A stretch of 64,000 bases of DNA, taken from Campylobacter curvus. Its GTDB lineage: Bacteria; Campylobacterota; Campylobacteria; Campylobacterales; Campylobacteraceae. Position 1 is the stretch's first letter. Each line of letters opens with the position of its first letter. The notes below the pieces were generated by a model. That model worked only from the letters and a program-made list of their open reading frames with translations. It did no database searches and was not told the DNA's origin. Positions 44,282 through 52,642 of the stretch are shown in pieces. The position numbers were made by a program, and so were the translations under genes. The stretch is from positions 62,001 through 126,000 of the forward strand of contig NZ_CP053826.1 in the NCBI RefSeq assembly GCF_013372125.1, given 5' to 3'.

Positions 44282-45040
44282 ATGAAACTGATCAGCTGGA
44301 ACGTAAATGGACTGCGTGCCGTTGCCGCAAAGGACGGCTTTGCGTGGGTGAGTGAGCAAAAGCCTGATTTTCTGGGCTTGCAAGAGATAAAGGTAAAAGA
44401 AGCCGACGTGCCGCCTGAAATTTACAAGCTTGACTTTAACGAGATCAGTGTAAATTCCGCAGTGCGAGCGGGGTATTCTGGCGTGATGAGCCTGTCTAAA
44501 TTTAACACCGCCACGCAAAAATCGCTCTTTTTTAACGACGACGAGGGGCGGGTACTGGAGCACCGCTTCGGCAACTTCGTGCTGTTTAATATTTATTTCC
44601 CAAACGGGCAAAAAGATGACGCGCGGCTTGCCTATAAGATGGACTTTTACGCCAAATTTCTCGCATACATCGACGCTCTGGTCGCTCAGGGGCTGGACGT
44701 GATATTTTGCGGCGACGTCAATACCGCCCACCGCGAGATTGACCTCAAAAACCCAAAGGCAAACGCCAAAACTTCTGGCTTTTTGCCCATCGAGCGGGCG
44801 TGGCTGGATGAGGTCGTGGCGCATGGCTTTATTGACACTTTTCGGCAGGTGCATGGGGACGCGGCGGACGCGTATTCATGGTGGAGTTATCGCTTCAACG
44901 CGCGTGCGAAAAACGTTGGCTGGCGGATCGATTATTTTTTCATCTCACAAAGCCTAAAAAGCCGCCTAAAAGACGCATTCATCCTCGCTGACATCGGCGG
45001 TTCTGATCACTGTCCGGTTGGTATCGAGATCGAGCTTTGA
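44282..45040 (+). CDS. xth: exodeoxyribonuclease III (AP endonuclease)
   Basis: 252 aa. It removes abasic sites and 3'-blocked ends in DNA repair. Motifs of the exonuclease-endonuclease-phosphatase fold: SWNVNGLRA, LGLQEIKVKEADVPPE (catalytic Glu), FCGDVNTAHREIDL (Asp, Asn), YSWWSYRFNARAKNVGWRIDYFF and IGGSDHCPVGIEI (catalytic Asp-His). ATG at 44282. It is immediately followed by MITE-like copy B. Together with nfo at 60 kb, the window encodes both classes of AP endonuclease. Confidence 0.95.
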   Translation: MKLISWNVNGLRAVAAKDGFAWVSEQKPDFLGLQEIKVKEADVPPEIYKLDFNEISVNSAVRAGYSGVMSLSKFNTATQKSLFFNDDEGRVLEHRFGNFVLFNIYFPNGQKDDARLAYKMDFYAKFLAYIDALVAQGLDVIFCGDVNTAHREIDLKNPKANAKTSGFLPIERAWLDEVVAHGFIDTFRQVHGDAADAYSWWSYRFNARAKNVGWRIDYFFISQSLKSRLKDAFILADIGGSDHCPVGIEIEL

Positions 45041-45058
45041 GATTATCGGTTTTTAAAA

Positions 45059-45448
45059 GCCTCTATTTATAACAAATCATTGACACTTGCTTTGCTTCTG
45101 CTTTGCAGTTGCGAACGAAGTAAAGCAAAAACCCTATTCGCTCCAGGAGCGACCTAGCACAGACGCGAACAGCGTTTCAAGGGAATCTTTTTGCTTCGCA
45201 AAAAACGCGATGCTGATTTTGTGCGGGAGCGAGTAGCCGAACATATAGCACGATTTTTTCTGCTTCGCGTTGCTCGCAGCTTTTCAAGACGCTTCGTTGC
45301 ACTCGCAACTGCAAGCAGAACGTTACGAGTGCGCAGTACGAAGTAAAAATCGGCAGCGATAGCGTCGCTTCACAAGGTTTTTACTCGAATGTTGCTCACA
45401 TTCTCCTGCTTTGAAAGCTAAAAAACAATGAAATATTTTAACAGAGCT
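45059..45448. mobile_element. MITE-like element copy B
   Basis: A 390-bp non-coding copy, the longest in the window. Left end GCCTCTATTTATAA...TCATTG and right end (reverse complement AGCTCTGTTAAAA...TCATTG) fit the family. It shares long internal blocks with copy A (AGCCGAACATATAGCACGAT, CTTTTCAAGACGCTTCGTT) and with copy C (GCAGTTGCGAACGAAGT). An extra segment of about 80 bp (CAAGGGAATCTTTTTGCTTCG...) is not in A or C. No 8-bp flanking duplication is found (TTTTAAAA against ATAAAATT), so it may be old or rearranged. The remaining gap to 45674 is AT-rich with no other feature seen. Confidence 0.65.
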
Positions 45449-45674
45449 ATAAAATTTAGTGAGATCAAATTTTATTAGCGACGATACCCGCATTTTAGGA
45501 AATACTCATGGTATCGTTTGTAATTGCTTGTATCGCATAAAATTCGTAAAGTCATCACAATAAACAATAATATTTATATATTTATTAATATTTTAATAAT
45601 GAATTTTATGTAAAAATATAAATATATTACATAATATTTATGTAAATAGCTCCTGTAAAGAGAGCAAATCCAGC

Positions 45675-46229
45675 CTAGATATGATCTACTAGGTGTGTGA
45701 TTAGGATCTTTGTGCCAAGCCCGATTAGTATCAAGCCTCCTAGCACGAGTGCTTTAGCCTCTAGCCAGGCGCCTAAAATTTTACCGACGTAACAGGCCGC
45801 TACGCAAAGCACGAAGCAAACTGTTCCGATGATCAAACAAGAGTAGGTTATATCGACATTTGCAAAGCTAAAAGTTATGCCAACAGCGAGCGCATCGATA
45901 CTGGTGGCGACTGCGCCAAGGGCTAGATCCTTGCTGCTAAGGTTGATCAAACAGGGCTCATCTTTGGTGTGGCGGGCTTCCAAGATCATCTTCGCGCCCA
46001 AAAAGCCCAATATGCCAAACGCGATGAAATGGTCGATCTCTTGGATGAAATTTACAAAGCTAAGCCCCAAAATATAGCCTAAAAATGGCATAAGCGCTTG
46101 AAAAACGCCAAAAATTAGCGCCGTTTTTAGGACTTGCAAAAAGCCTAAAGTGCGACATTTCGTGCCGCTCGCGATGCTAAGTGCGACGCTATCCATCGCC
46201 AGTGCAAACGCCAGTAGTAAAATTTCCAT
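45675..46229 (-). CDS. mntP: manganese efflux pump MntP
   Basis: 184 aa with six membrane segments in two related halves. MntP motifs: LLAFALAMDSVALSIASG in helix 1 and GAVATSIDALAVGITFSF in helix 4, each with the conserved Asp. It exports Mn2+ from the cytoplasm. In other bacteria mntP is controlled by a Mn riboswitch (yybP-ykoY) or MntR; neither is visible here because the gene follows a methyltransferase gene at 27 nt and is probably co-transcribed. Confidence 0.93.
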   Translation of the reverse strand: MEILLLAFALAMDSVALSIASGTKCRTLGFLQVLKTALIFGVFQALMPFLGYILGLSFVNFIQEIDHFIAFGILGFLGAKMILEARHTKDEPCLINLSSKDLALGAVATSIDALAVGITFSFANVDITYSCLIIGTVCFVLCVAACYVGKILGAWLEAKALVLGGLILIGLGTKILITHLVDHI

Positions 46230-46256
46230 CCGCTTCCTTTTTAAAATTTTGAAGCG

Positions 46257-46979
46257 TTAGAATACAAAAAGTTTCATTAAAGAATCGATAGTCTCGACCA
46301 AATAGCCATCTTTGCAAAGCGGCTTTAGCATCGTAATGATCTCGTTTTTGTCAAATTTCAGCCCGTTTATCTCAAGGTGCCAGCAGATGTTCTCAAGCGC
46401 CTCGTCAAAGCTGCGCCTAGCCGTCCTGCTCTCGCTTAAAAGCTCGCTTTTATAGGCTAAATTTTGCACTTTTAGCCACTCTTCGAGGCGACGCGTGGCG
46501 GGGTATTCTGACGCCTGCCTGCCAAATTTCTTAAAAAACGGCTCGAGAATGTCCGATGTCCTGGACCTCGCCCAGCCCAGGTAAATTTTGACCTCGCCCA
46601 GCGCGTAAAATTTCTTAAAATCTTCTTCGCTCGCTATCGCCGGACTCATCGTCGTAAGCGCGATGTCATAAATTTCATCGTAGCTAAATTCTTGCCAGCT
46701 TTTTTGAACGGCGGTCACGTTTTTTACGCTAAATTTTGCGGCGTCTTGCCTTAAAATATCGATCATACCGGCGGAGCTGTCCACTGCGGTAATGTGCGAG
46801 GCTTCTTTTGCCAGAAGTAGCGTCCAAACGCCGGTGCCGCAGCCGATATCAACGAGCGACTTGCCGCTAAAATTTACACCGAAATTTTGCAGCGCATCAA
46901 AAACTTGTCGCTGAAATTTATTGATACTGCCGTCAAATCTTTGATAATTGCTCGCTTTTTTATCCCAGATATTTTGCAT
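46257..46979 (-). CDS. SAM-dependent methyltransferase
   Basis: 240 aa. A class I methyltransferase fold: SLVDIGCGTGVWTLLLAKEASHITAVDSSAGM (motif I and the acidic loop that binds SAM) at about residues 38-70, then VTAVQKSWQEFSYDEIYDIALTTMSPA. The C-terminal third is helical and less conserved. The N-terminus WDKKASNYQRFDG is typical of small-molecule methyltransferases; the substrate is unknown. It is 46 nt from the divergent thioesterase gene and likely forms a two-gene operon with mntP. Confidence 0.82.
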   Translation of the reverse strand: MQNIWDKKASNYQRFDGSINKFQRQVFDALQNFGVNFSGKSLVDIGCGTGVWTLLLAKEASHITAVDSSAGMIDILRQDAAKFSVKNVTAVQKSWQEFSYDEIYDIALTTMSPAIASEEDFKKFYALGEVKIYLGWARSRTSDILEPFFKKFGRQASEYPATRRLEEWLKVQNLAYKSELLSESRTARRSFDEALENICWHLEINGLKFDKNEIITMLKPLCKDGYLVETIDSLMKLFVF

Positions 46980-47025
46980 CTAAATCCCCGTTTTTGGGTA
47001 TAATTTTAGCAAAAAGGGCGGCAAA

Positions 47026-47418
47026 ATGAAAGAATTCATCTACAAGCTAAAAGTCCCGCCGCAGGCTATCGACATGCACGGGCATATGAACAACACTTAT
47101 TATTTCGTACTCATGCAAGAGGCGGCATTTGCGCACTCTGACGCGGTAGGCGATACGCTGGACGCTCAGCGCGAGCGAAACGGCGTCTGGCTCATCAGGG
47201 CTAACGAAGCCACATATATCGCGCCCGTAAAGCTTGGCGATCAAATCGAGATCCACACCTGGACGCAGGCTGATAAAAAGGCTACTTCGTTAAGATTTTT
47301 TGAGTTTAAAAAAGATGGCAAGATCATCGCAAAAGCAAAGACGACTTTCGTTTATTTCGATCCGATTTCGCAGCGACCAAAGGCGATCCCGGAGGATATC
47401 ATCGCGCTTTATGAGTGA
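47026..47418 (+). CDS. hotdog-fold acyl-CoA thioesterase
   Basis: 130 aa. 4-hydroxybenzoyl-CoA thioesterase-like signature: IDMHGHMNNTYYFVLMQEA with the catalytic Asp16, then YIAPVKLGDQIEIHTWT and a beta-strand run ending TTFVYFDP. It probably hydrolyses short acyl-CoA esters in the cytoplasm. ATG at 47026. Its last 10 nt overlap the convergent Fur-family gene, so the two mRNAs share an antisense overlap. Confidence 0.88.
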   Translation: MKEFIYKLKVPPQAIDMHGHMNNTYYFVLMQEAAFAHSDAVGDTLDAQRERNGVWLIRANEATYIAPVKLGDQIEIHTWTQADKKATSLRFFEFKKDGKIIAKAKTTFVYFDPISQRPKAIPEDIIALYE

Positions 47419-47768
47419 TCGCACTCTTCGCAGATGCCCTTTATGACGGCACTTTTTACGATCTTTGCTTGCTTTGGCATCGGCACTTCGATATTCGTGA
47501 CTTTGTGACAGACGTCGCAGATGAAATACGCTTTCGCTCCGTCTGCGAGCTCGTAGTAGCTTTTGTGGTTGTTTTCGGTTTTTACGATGAGGTTTTGCTT
47601 CTCAAAGAGCTCCATACTGCGGTAGATCGTCGTTTTGTTCGCATCTAAATTTTGTAAAATTTCGTCGTAGCTAAGAGGCGTTTTGCTGGCGTTTAAAATT
47701 TCGACCAGCTGCATCCTCAGCGGCGTAGGCTTTATGTCGTGTTCTTGTAAAAATTTCTCGATGTCCAT
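47409..47768 (-). CDS. Fur-family metalloregulator, probably zinc-responsive
   Basis: 119 aa, short for the family (usually 135-150). Winged helix: KPTPLRMQLVEILNASKTPLSYDEILQNL, NKTTIYRSMELFEKQNLI. The C-terminal domain has two CxxC zinc sites (CDVC and CEEC) and ENNHKSYYELADG. It is divergent from the zinc uptake operon (znuA start 620 nt away), which suggests a Zur role. The gap between them is filled by MITE-like copy C and a hairpin. Some His ligands of full-length Fur are absent, so the metal specificity is an inference from context. Confidence 0.82.
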   Translation of the reverse strand: MDIEKFLQEHDIKPTPLRMQLVEILNASKTPLSYDEILQNLDANKTTIYRSMELFEKQNLIVKTENNHKSYYELADGAKAYFICDVCHKVTNIEVPMPKQAKIVKSAVIKGICEECDHS

Positions 47769-47825
47769 ATTTTGCCTTTAGTTTTGCTTATATTAACGCT
47801 AAAATTTTTAAATTTAATTTAAAAA

Positions 47826-48105
47826 GGCTCTATTATAATAAATCATTGGCGCTTGCTTCGCTTCTGCTTTGCAGTTGCGAACGAAGTGAAGCAAAAACCT
47901 TGCTCACTCCGCAAAGCGCCGAACATATAGCACGATTTACGCGGTCAGCTACAGCTTCCCTGTCCTCGTAGCGTAGTCTCGTCACGAGCGGTAGCGAAGT
48001 GAAAAATCGGCGGCGATAGCGTCGCTTCACAAGGTTTTTGCTCGAATGCTGTTCGCATTCTCCTGCTTTGAAAGCTAAAAATCAATGAGATGTTTTAACA
48101 GAGCC
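47826..48105. mobile_element. MITE-like element copy C with 8-bp target duplication, between the Fur-family gene and znuA
   Basis: A 280-bp non-coding element. Left end GGCTCTATTATAA...TCATTG matches the reverse complement of its right end GGCTCTGTTAAAA...TCATTG at 18 of 23 positions, and perfect 8-bp repeats TTTAAAAA lie outside it (47818-47825 and 48106-48113). AGCAAAAACCTTG occurs once in each orientation inside, so nested pairing is possible. It sits in the regulatory region between a metalloregulator and the zinc operon. Confidence 0.72.
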
Positions 48106-48234
48106 TTTAAAAAATAAAAGCTCTTTTTGACAAAGTAAAATTTAAGCATAGCTAAATAGAATGAGCAGCGAGGCTTAAAGCTGCGAGCGCAGGAAAGCAG
48201 AGCAAGACACACCCTCCGATTTTTACTTCACATT

Positions 48235-48267
48235 GCATATTCGTAACGAGATATGCTACGAATATGC
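48235..48267. repeat. perfect 11-bp inverted repeat upstream of znuA
   Basis: GCATATTCGTA and TACGAATATGC pair perfectly around an 11-nt loop, 120 nt before znuA. It may be an old terminator or part of a decayed repeat copy. The surrounding 48114-48334 stretch has no gene. Confidence 0.5.
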
Positions 48268-48334
48268 GCCTCACTAGAAAAATAGTCTAAAATTTAGAAA
48301 TTTCAGATAAAATTCAAACTTAAATCTCTTAAGT

Positions 48335-48349
48335 TGCAACTTAGTTGCA
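48335..48349 (+). promoter_or_regulatory. candidate metalloregulator (Zur) operator before znuA
   Basis: TGCAACTTAGTTGCA is a perfect 7-1-7 palindrome, 38 nt before the znuA start codon. Position and symmetry fit an operator of the divergent Fur-family protein. That it binds Zur is inference. Confidence 0.5.
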
Positions 48350-48387
48350 TTTTGCTAAACTTGCGGATTATTTTTAAAGGAGAGATA

Positions 48388-49281
48388 ATGAGAAAAATTT
48401 TCACTTTGCTAGTCATAAGTGCAGTTGTATTATTTGCCAAACCTATCGTAACCGCAAGCATTTTGCCGACAAAATACTTCATCGAGCAGATCGCCGGCGA
48501 CACGCTTGATGTCAATGTCATGGTTGGCAAGGGCGCAGACCCGCACACATACGAGCCAAAGCCAAAGCAGATGAAAGAGCTTGAAAAAAGCAAGCTTTAT
48601 TTTGCCGTTGGTATCGAGTTTGAGGACGCTTGGCTGGATAGATTTGCAAAGACTTATAAGAATTTAAAGATCGTAAAGACTCAAGAGGGTATCCAAAAGA
48701 TCGCGATGAGTGAGGAGCATGAGCACGAACATGACGGCGACAAGCACCACGAACACGAGCATCATGATCATGATGGACATCACCATCATCATCATGACGG
48801 CCTTGATCCGCACATTTGGCTTGATCCTGTGCTTGTAAAGACTCAGGCTGAAAATATCGCAAACGCTTTGATCGCCGAGTTTCCTGCAAATGCCGAGCTT
48901 TACAAGGCAAATTTAGCTAAATTTGAGACTAAGCTTGACGAGCTTGATAAATTCATCGCTGATAAATTGCAAAACGTAAAGAGCCGCGTATTTATCGTAT
49001 ATCATCCGTCGTGGGGATATTTCGCTAAACGCTACAACCTGGAGCAAATCGCTATCGAAGTCGAGGGTAAAGAGCCAAAACCGACCGATATCGCCGAGCT
49101 CATCGACGAGGCTAAAGAGCACGGCGTGAAGGTCATTTTCGTAGCTCCGCAGTTTCCTAAAAAAGCGGCTAAGCTGATAGCCGAGCAAGCAGGAGCTACC
49201 GTCGAGGAGCTCGATCAGTTGCCTTTAAACTGGCTGGATGAGATGAGAAAAACGGCTGAAATTTTAGCCCGAAGCCTTTAA
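48388..49281 (+). CDS. znuA: zinc ABC transporter substrate-binding protein
   Basis: 297 aa from ATG at 48388 (AAAGGAGA upstream). A signal peptide (RKIFTLLVISAVVLFA) leads to the cluster A-1 binding fold: ASILPTKYFIEQIAGD, GADPHTYEPKPKQM (His53), GLDPHIWLDP (His142), and VYHPSWGYFAKRY (third His). Residues 111-136 are a His/Asp/Glu-rich loop (HEHEHDGDKHHEHEHHDHDG plus six His), characteristic of zinc rather than manganese binders. It delivers periplasmic zinc to ZnuBC. It is the first of four genes with 3-nt or overlapping joins, behind a palindrome likely bound by a Zur-type regulator. Confidence 0.95.
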   Translation: MRKIFTLLVISAVVLFAKPIVTASILPTKYFIEQIAGDTLDVNVMVGKGADPHTYEPKPKQMKELEKSKLYFAVGIEFEDAWLDRFAKTYKNLKIVKTQEGIQKIAMSEEHEHEHDGDKHHEHEHHDHDGHHHHHHDGLDPHIWLDPVLVKTQAENIANALIAEFPANAELYKANLAKFETKLDELDKFIADKLQNVKSRVFIVYHPSWGYFAKRYNLEQIAIEVEGKEPKPTDIAELIDEAKEHGVKVIFVAPQFPKKAAKLIAEQAGATVEELDQLPLNWLDEMRKTAEILARSL

Positions 49282-49284
49282 TCA

Positions 49285-50802
49285 ATGCTCGTGCGCATCC
49301 TTTTGCTGAGTCTAATTTATCTGCAGGCCTTTGGATGCGCACTCTGCTCGCTTTATAGTCCGACCGCGCACGTAAATACCGCATTTGAGGTCAAACAAGA
49401 CAAAATTTCGGCGATAAAATTCACATGGACTTTTTCTGAGAATTTCTCGCAGCTCATGCAGCAAAATTTCGACCTGAATTCTGATAAAAAGATCGATGAC
49501 AACGAGCTTCGCCAGATACGTTTAAACCTACTGGATTACCTTGTCCCGAGGCATTTTCTAGTTGATATCGAGCACTTTTACAAGGACGAAAACGCCACTG
49601 AGCTAAAGCTGAATTTAAGAGATTACAAGCTTTATTTCGACGAGGGGCGGCTGAAATTCAACCTTGCGTTCAACACCGACTTGCCTATAAAAAACGACTA
49701 TGTCATCTCGGTCGAAATTTTCGATAAAGAGGGATATTTCAACTTCAAATTCCTAGACAGCGACGCTTTTAAAATTTCGCCTAAAGTTTGGGTCATACCA
49801 AATCCAAACTCAAACGTCATCTTTTACACCCTCTCGACCGAGCAAAGCGCCAAGGAGCACAACGAAAAGCCAAGCTTGAGTGCGGTCGTAAAGCAGCAAA
49901 ACGAACATGCCGATATAGACGCGATCGACGAGCAAAAATTTGACTCCGTCACAAAGGCCAGCCTTGGCTTTTTAGACGAGCTGAAGCAACTTTTACGGCA
50001 AAATTCCGAAACGTTTAAATTCGTCTCGTTTTCGTTCATGCTGCTTTGCTCGTTCATCTACGGCTTTTTACACGCTGCGGGCGCAGGGCACGGTAAGATG
50101 CTTACGGGTTCTTATTTTGCGGCGACCGGAGGCAGCTACGTAAAGGCCGCTCTCTTTTCGCTAAAGATCGGCTTTTTGCACGTTATCGGCGCGTTTTTAT
50201 TCGTTTGCCTGATGTTTGCGCTACTTTCCGGGGTGAGTGCCGGCTACACTAAAGACGCGGGTAGGATAACGACCGTCGCTTCGGCGATAGTCATCATCGC
50301 CATTTCGCTTTATATGTTTTATAAAAAGCTGAAATTTTACACCTCAAAGCCTACGGCCAGGCGAAATTCTTATATTTTTGACGTTTCTAAAAACGGCGCA
50401 CCTGACACCACCCGCGCTAAGATGAAATTTCAGCCCGCAGCACACGCGGCGCAGTGTGGCTGTAATGTCTGCGCGCAGAAAAAAGCCGGGCCAAAGGGCT
50501 ATCACGAGTGGCTGGTAGCCGCCGCTGCGGCACTTATCCCGTGTCCTGGCACGATCCTGGTTTTCGTGCTGGCTCACGAGCTTGGAAGCTACTTTGCAGG
50601 CTTTATGAGCGGTGTATTTATGGCGCTTGGCATGAGTGTGATCATATTCATCGCCGCGGTCTTTGGCGCCAAGCTAAATCAAAACGCCTTTAGCAAACTG
50701 AATCATTTTAAAATTTACGCTGAATTCCTAGCTCTTGCAGTGATGCTCGGGCTTGGGGTCTTCATACTTTTTACGACTACGACGCAAGTGAGTGTATTTT
50801 GA
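49285..50802 (+). CDS. DUF1007-NicO fusion membrane protein in the zinc operon
   Basis: 505 aa. Residues 1-20 are a signal or anchor; about 30-180 form a periplasmic DUF1007-like domain (HVNTAFEVKQDKISAIKFTWTFSENFS, with an EF-hand-like DLNSDKKIDDNEL); 245-505 form a NicO/RcnA-like domain with about six membrane segments, including FIYGFLHAAGAGHGKMLTGSYF and AAAAALIPCPGTILVFVLA. A cytoplasmic loop carries a Cys-rich QCGCNVCAQKK. NicO proteins move Ni2+ or Co2+; location between znuA and znuC suggests a zinc role here. It starts 3 nt after znuA and overlaps znuC by 4 nt. Confidence 0.82.
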   Translation: MLVRILLLSLIYLQAFGCALCSLYSPTAHVNTAFEVKQDKISAIKFTWTFSENFSQLMQQNFDLNSDKKIDDNELRQIRLNLLDYLVPRHFLVDIEHFYKDENATELKLNLRDYKLYFDEGRLKFNLAFNTDLPIKNDYVISVEIFDKEGYFNFKFLDSDAFKISPKVWVIPNPNSNVIFYTLSTEQSAKEHNEKPSLSAVVKQQNEHADIDAIDEQKFDSVTKASLGFLDELKQLLRQNSETFKFVSFSFMLLCSFIYGFLHAAGAGHGKMLTGSYFAATGGSYVKAALFSLKIGFLHVIGAFLFVCLMFALLSGVSAGYTKDAGRITTVASAIVIIAISLYMFYKKLKFYTSKPTARRNSYIFDVSKNGAPDTTRAKMKFQPAAHAAQCGCNVCAQKKAGPKGYHEWLVAAAAALIPCPGTILVFVLAHELGSYFAGFMSGVFMALGMSVIIFIAAVFGAKLNQNAFSKLNHFKIYAEFLALAVMLGLGVFILFTTTTQVSVF

Positions 50803-51644
50803 AGCATACTATCGAGATAAAAGACCTAAATTTTGGCTATGACAAGCAGCTCGTGCTGGAAAATATAAACCTGACCTACGACAGCAAGGACTTTCTAGCT
50901 ATCATCGGGCCAAACGGCGGCGGCAAAAGCACGCTTTTAAAACTGATGCTGGGGCTTATCTCGCCTCAAAGCGGAGAGATAAGGCTCTTTGGTCAAAAGC
51001 CCCAAAATATCAGCAAATTTATCGGATACGTCCCTCAAAATTTCCTCTCTAACCAAAGCTTCCCGATGCGCGTCATAGAGGTTGTTTTGATGGGGTTATT
51101 GGATAAAAAGATGTTTGGCTTTTACTCTAAAAGCGAGCGAGCTCAGGCCGAGGGGGCGCTAGAGAGCGTCGGTATGGCGGGCTTTAGCGAGCAGCGCATA
51201 GGAGAGCTTAGCGGCGGGCAAAGACAGCGCGTTTATATCGCTCGTGCGCTTTGTGCGAACGCTAAAATTTTGATGCTAGATGAGCCCACGGCGAGCATAG
51301 ATACAAAGGGTCAGGCTGAAATTTACACTATCTTAAAGCAGATAAACTCGCGCGGTATAGGCGTCGTGCTCGTCAGTCACGATCTAAATATCGCGTTAAA
51401 CTATGCGACGAAGGTCGCCTACGTCAGTAAAAATTTATATTTGCACGATATCTCGCCTCAGATGATGAAGCGCGATTTCATCGAACATCTAGTGCATGAG
51501 CACAACCACTTCTGCGATGTCGAGGTGGCTCTTGGCGAGTGCGTTTGCGAGCATGAAAAGTCGCGAAGCGAAATTTCTGGCGTGAGCGAGCGAAGGCCTG
51601 CGACAATGAAATTTAACATCTTTAAAGGCGGCTACGATGGCTGA
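50799..51644 (+). CDS. znuC: zinc ABC transporter ATP-binding protein
   Basis: 281 aa. ABC ATPase motifs: Walker A GPNGGGKST, Q-loop YVPQNF, signature LSGGQRQR, Walker B ILMLDEPT and the switch His in VSHDLNIAL. The C-terminal tail has an added Cys/His-rich segment (HEHNHFCDVEVALGECVCEHE), perhaps a zinc-sensing or storage site, which is seen in some but not all ZnuC proteins. TTG start overlaps the previous stop (TTGA). It energises zinc import by ZnuB. Confidence 0.94.
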   Translation: MKHTIEIKDLNFGYDKQLVLENINLTYDSKDFLAIIGPNGGGKSTLLKLMLGLISPQSGEIRLFGQKPQNISKFIGYVPQNFLSNQSFPMRVIEVVLMGLLDKKMFGFYSKSERAQAEGALESVGMAGFSEQRIGELSGGQRQRVYIARALCANAKILMLDEPTASIDTKGQAEIYTILKQINSRGIGVVLVSHDLNIALNYATKVAYVSKNLYLHDISPQMMKRDFIEHLVHEHNHFCDVEVALGECVCEHEKSRSEISGVSERRPATMKFNIFKGGYDG

Positions 51645-52443
51645 AATTTTTAGCCTAAGCTTTATGCAAAACGCTTTGCTAGCGGGCATTTTAGTCAGCA
51701 TAGTCTGCGGCATGATAGGCTCGCTAGTGGTGATAAACCGCATGACCTTCATCGCCGGCGGTATCGCACACGGAGCATACGGCGGTATAGGGATGGCATT
51801 TTTCTTTTCGCTGGAGCCGCTGCTTGGCGCGGGGCTGTTTTCGCTGTTTTTAGCCCTCGTCATTGCGACTATCACGCTACATGATAAAACTAAGATCGAC
51901 TCCGTCATCGGCGCGATATGGGCGTTTGGCATGGCGATTGGTATCATATTTATCGACCTCACCCCCGGCTACAACGCCGACTTGATGAGCTATCTTTTTG
52001 GCTCTATACTCGCAGTCAGCCATAGCGATCTGCTTTTCATGGGCGCGATAGATGCGGCATTTATCCTCATCATCGCGGTCTTTTACCGCCAGTTCGTAGC
52101 TTTAAGCTTTGATGCGGAATTTGCAAAGCTGCGCGGAGTGGATACGACGTTTTTTTACTATCTGCTTGTGTGTATGATGGCGCTTTGTGTGGTCGCGACG
52201 ATTCGCGTGGTGGGGCTTATTTTAGTCATCGCACTGCTTACGATACCGCCTTATATAGCTCAAGTCTTTGCCAAGAGGCTAGGCTCGATGATGGTCATCT
52301 CGGCGCTTTTTTCGGTGGCATTTTGCGTCGCCGGGTTGATGCTCAGCTTTTGGCTGAATTTAACCAGCGGCGCTAGTATCATCCTCGTAGCTTCGCTTTG
52401 CTTTTTTGTGTTTTGTTTTAAATTTAAGGATCTAAGGGGCTAG
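51637..52443 (+). CDS. znuB: zinc ABC transporter permease
   Basis: 268 aa with about eight to nine membrane segments. ABC-3 family motifs: SLVVINRMTFIAGGIAHGAYGGIG and the end VVGLILVIALLTIPPYIAQVFAKRLGSMM. It forms the inner membrane channel for zinc with ZnuC. It overlaps znuC by 8 nt and ends the operon. Confidence 0.94.
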   Translation: MAEIFSLSFMQNALLAGILVSIVCGMIGSLVVINRMTFIAGGIAHGAYGGIGMAFFFSLEPLLGAGLFSLFLALVIATITLHDKTKIDSVIGAIWAFGMAIGIIFIDLTPGYNADLMSYLFGSILAVSHSDLLFMGAIDAAFILIIAVFYRQFVALSFDAEFAKLRGVDTTFFYYLLVCMMALCVVATIRVVGLILVIALLTIPPYIAQVFAKRLGSMMVISALFSVAFCVAGLMLSFWLNLTSGASIILVASLCFFVFCFKFKDLRG

Positions 52444-52473
52444 TTTATCTCGCTCCACTCGTTTTCTAAATTT

Positions 52474-52571
52474 AAAAGCTTCGTAAATCTTACTCGCTTC
52501 AGGAATGACTACGATCACTGACGGTAGCATCGCTTTATGAGGCTTGACTTTATTTTAACAGTTAAAAATTA
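52474..52571. repeat. decayed fragment of the dispersed element (copy F)
   Basis: AAAGCTTCGTAAATCTTACTCGC and GGTAGCATCGCTTTATGAGGCTTGACTT in pieces match copy D (GTGCTTCGCAAATCTTACTCGC; TAGTGTCGCTTCATAAGGTTTGACTT), with the middle deleted. No ends are recognisable. Confidence 0.45.
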
Positions 52572-52596
52572 AAAATTTTATTTGAATAAAAGGAGC

Positions 52597-52616
52597 AAAG
52601 AGCCAAAAGGCTCTTT
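52597..52616. terminator. bidirectional terminator between znuB and the pilin-like gene
   Basis: AAAGAGCC and GGCTCTTT form a perfect 8-bp stem around AAAA between convergent genes. Confidence 0.75.
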
Positions 52617-52642
52617 GATTAAGATTTAGTGAGCAAAATTTA

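Noticed and set aside
45675-46256. yybP-ykoY manganese riboswitch for mntP
   Set aside because: Only 27 nt separate mntP from the upstream gene, too little for that riboswitch.
47833-48030. 65-codon minus-strand frame inside element copy C
   Set aside because: Arg/Ser-rich translation from repeat sequence; not kept in other copies.
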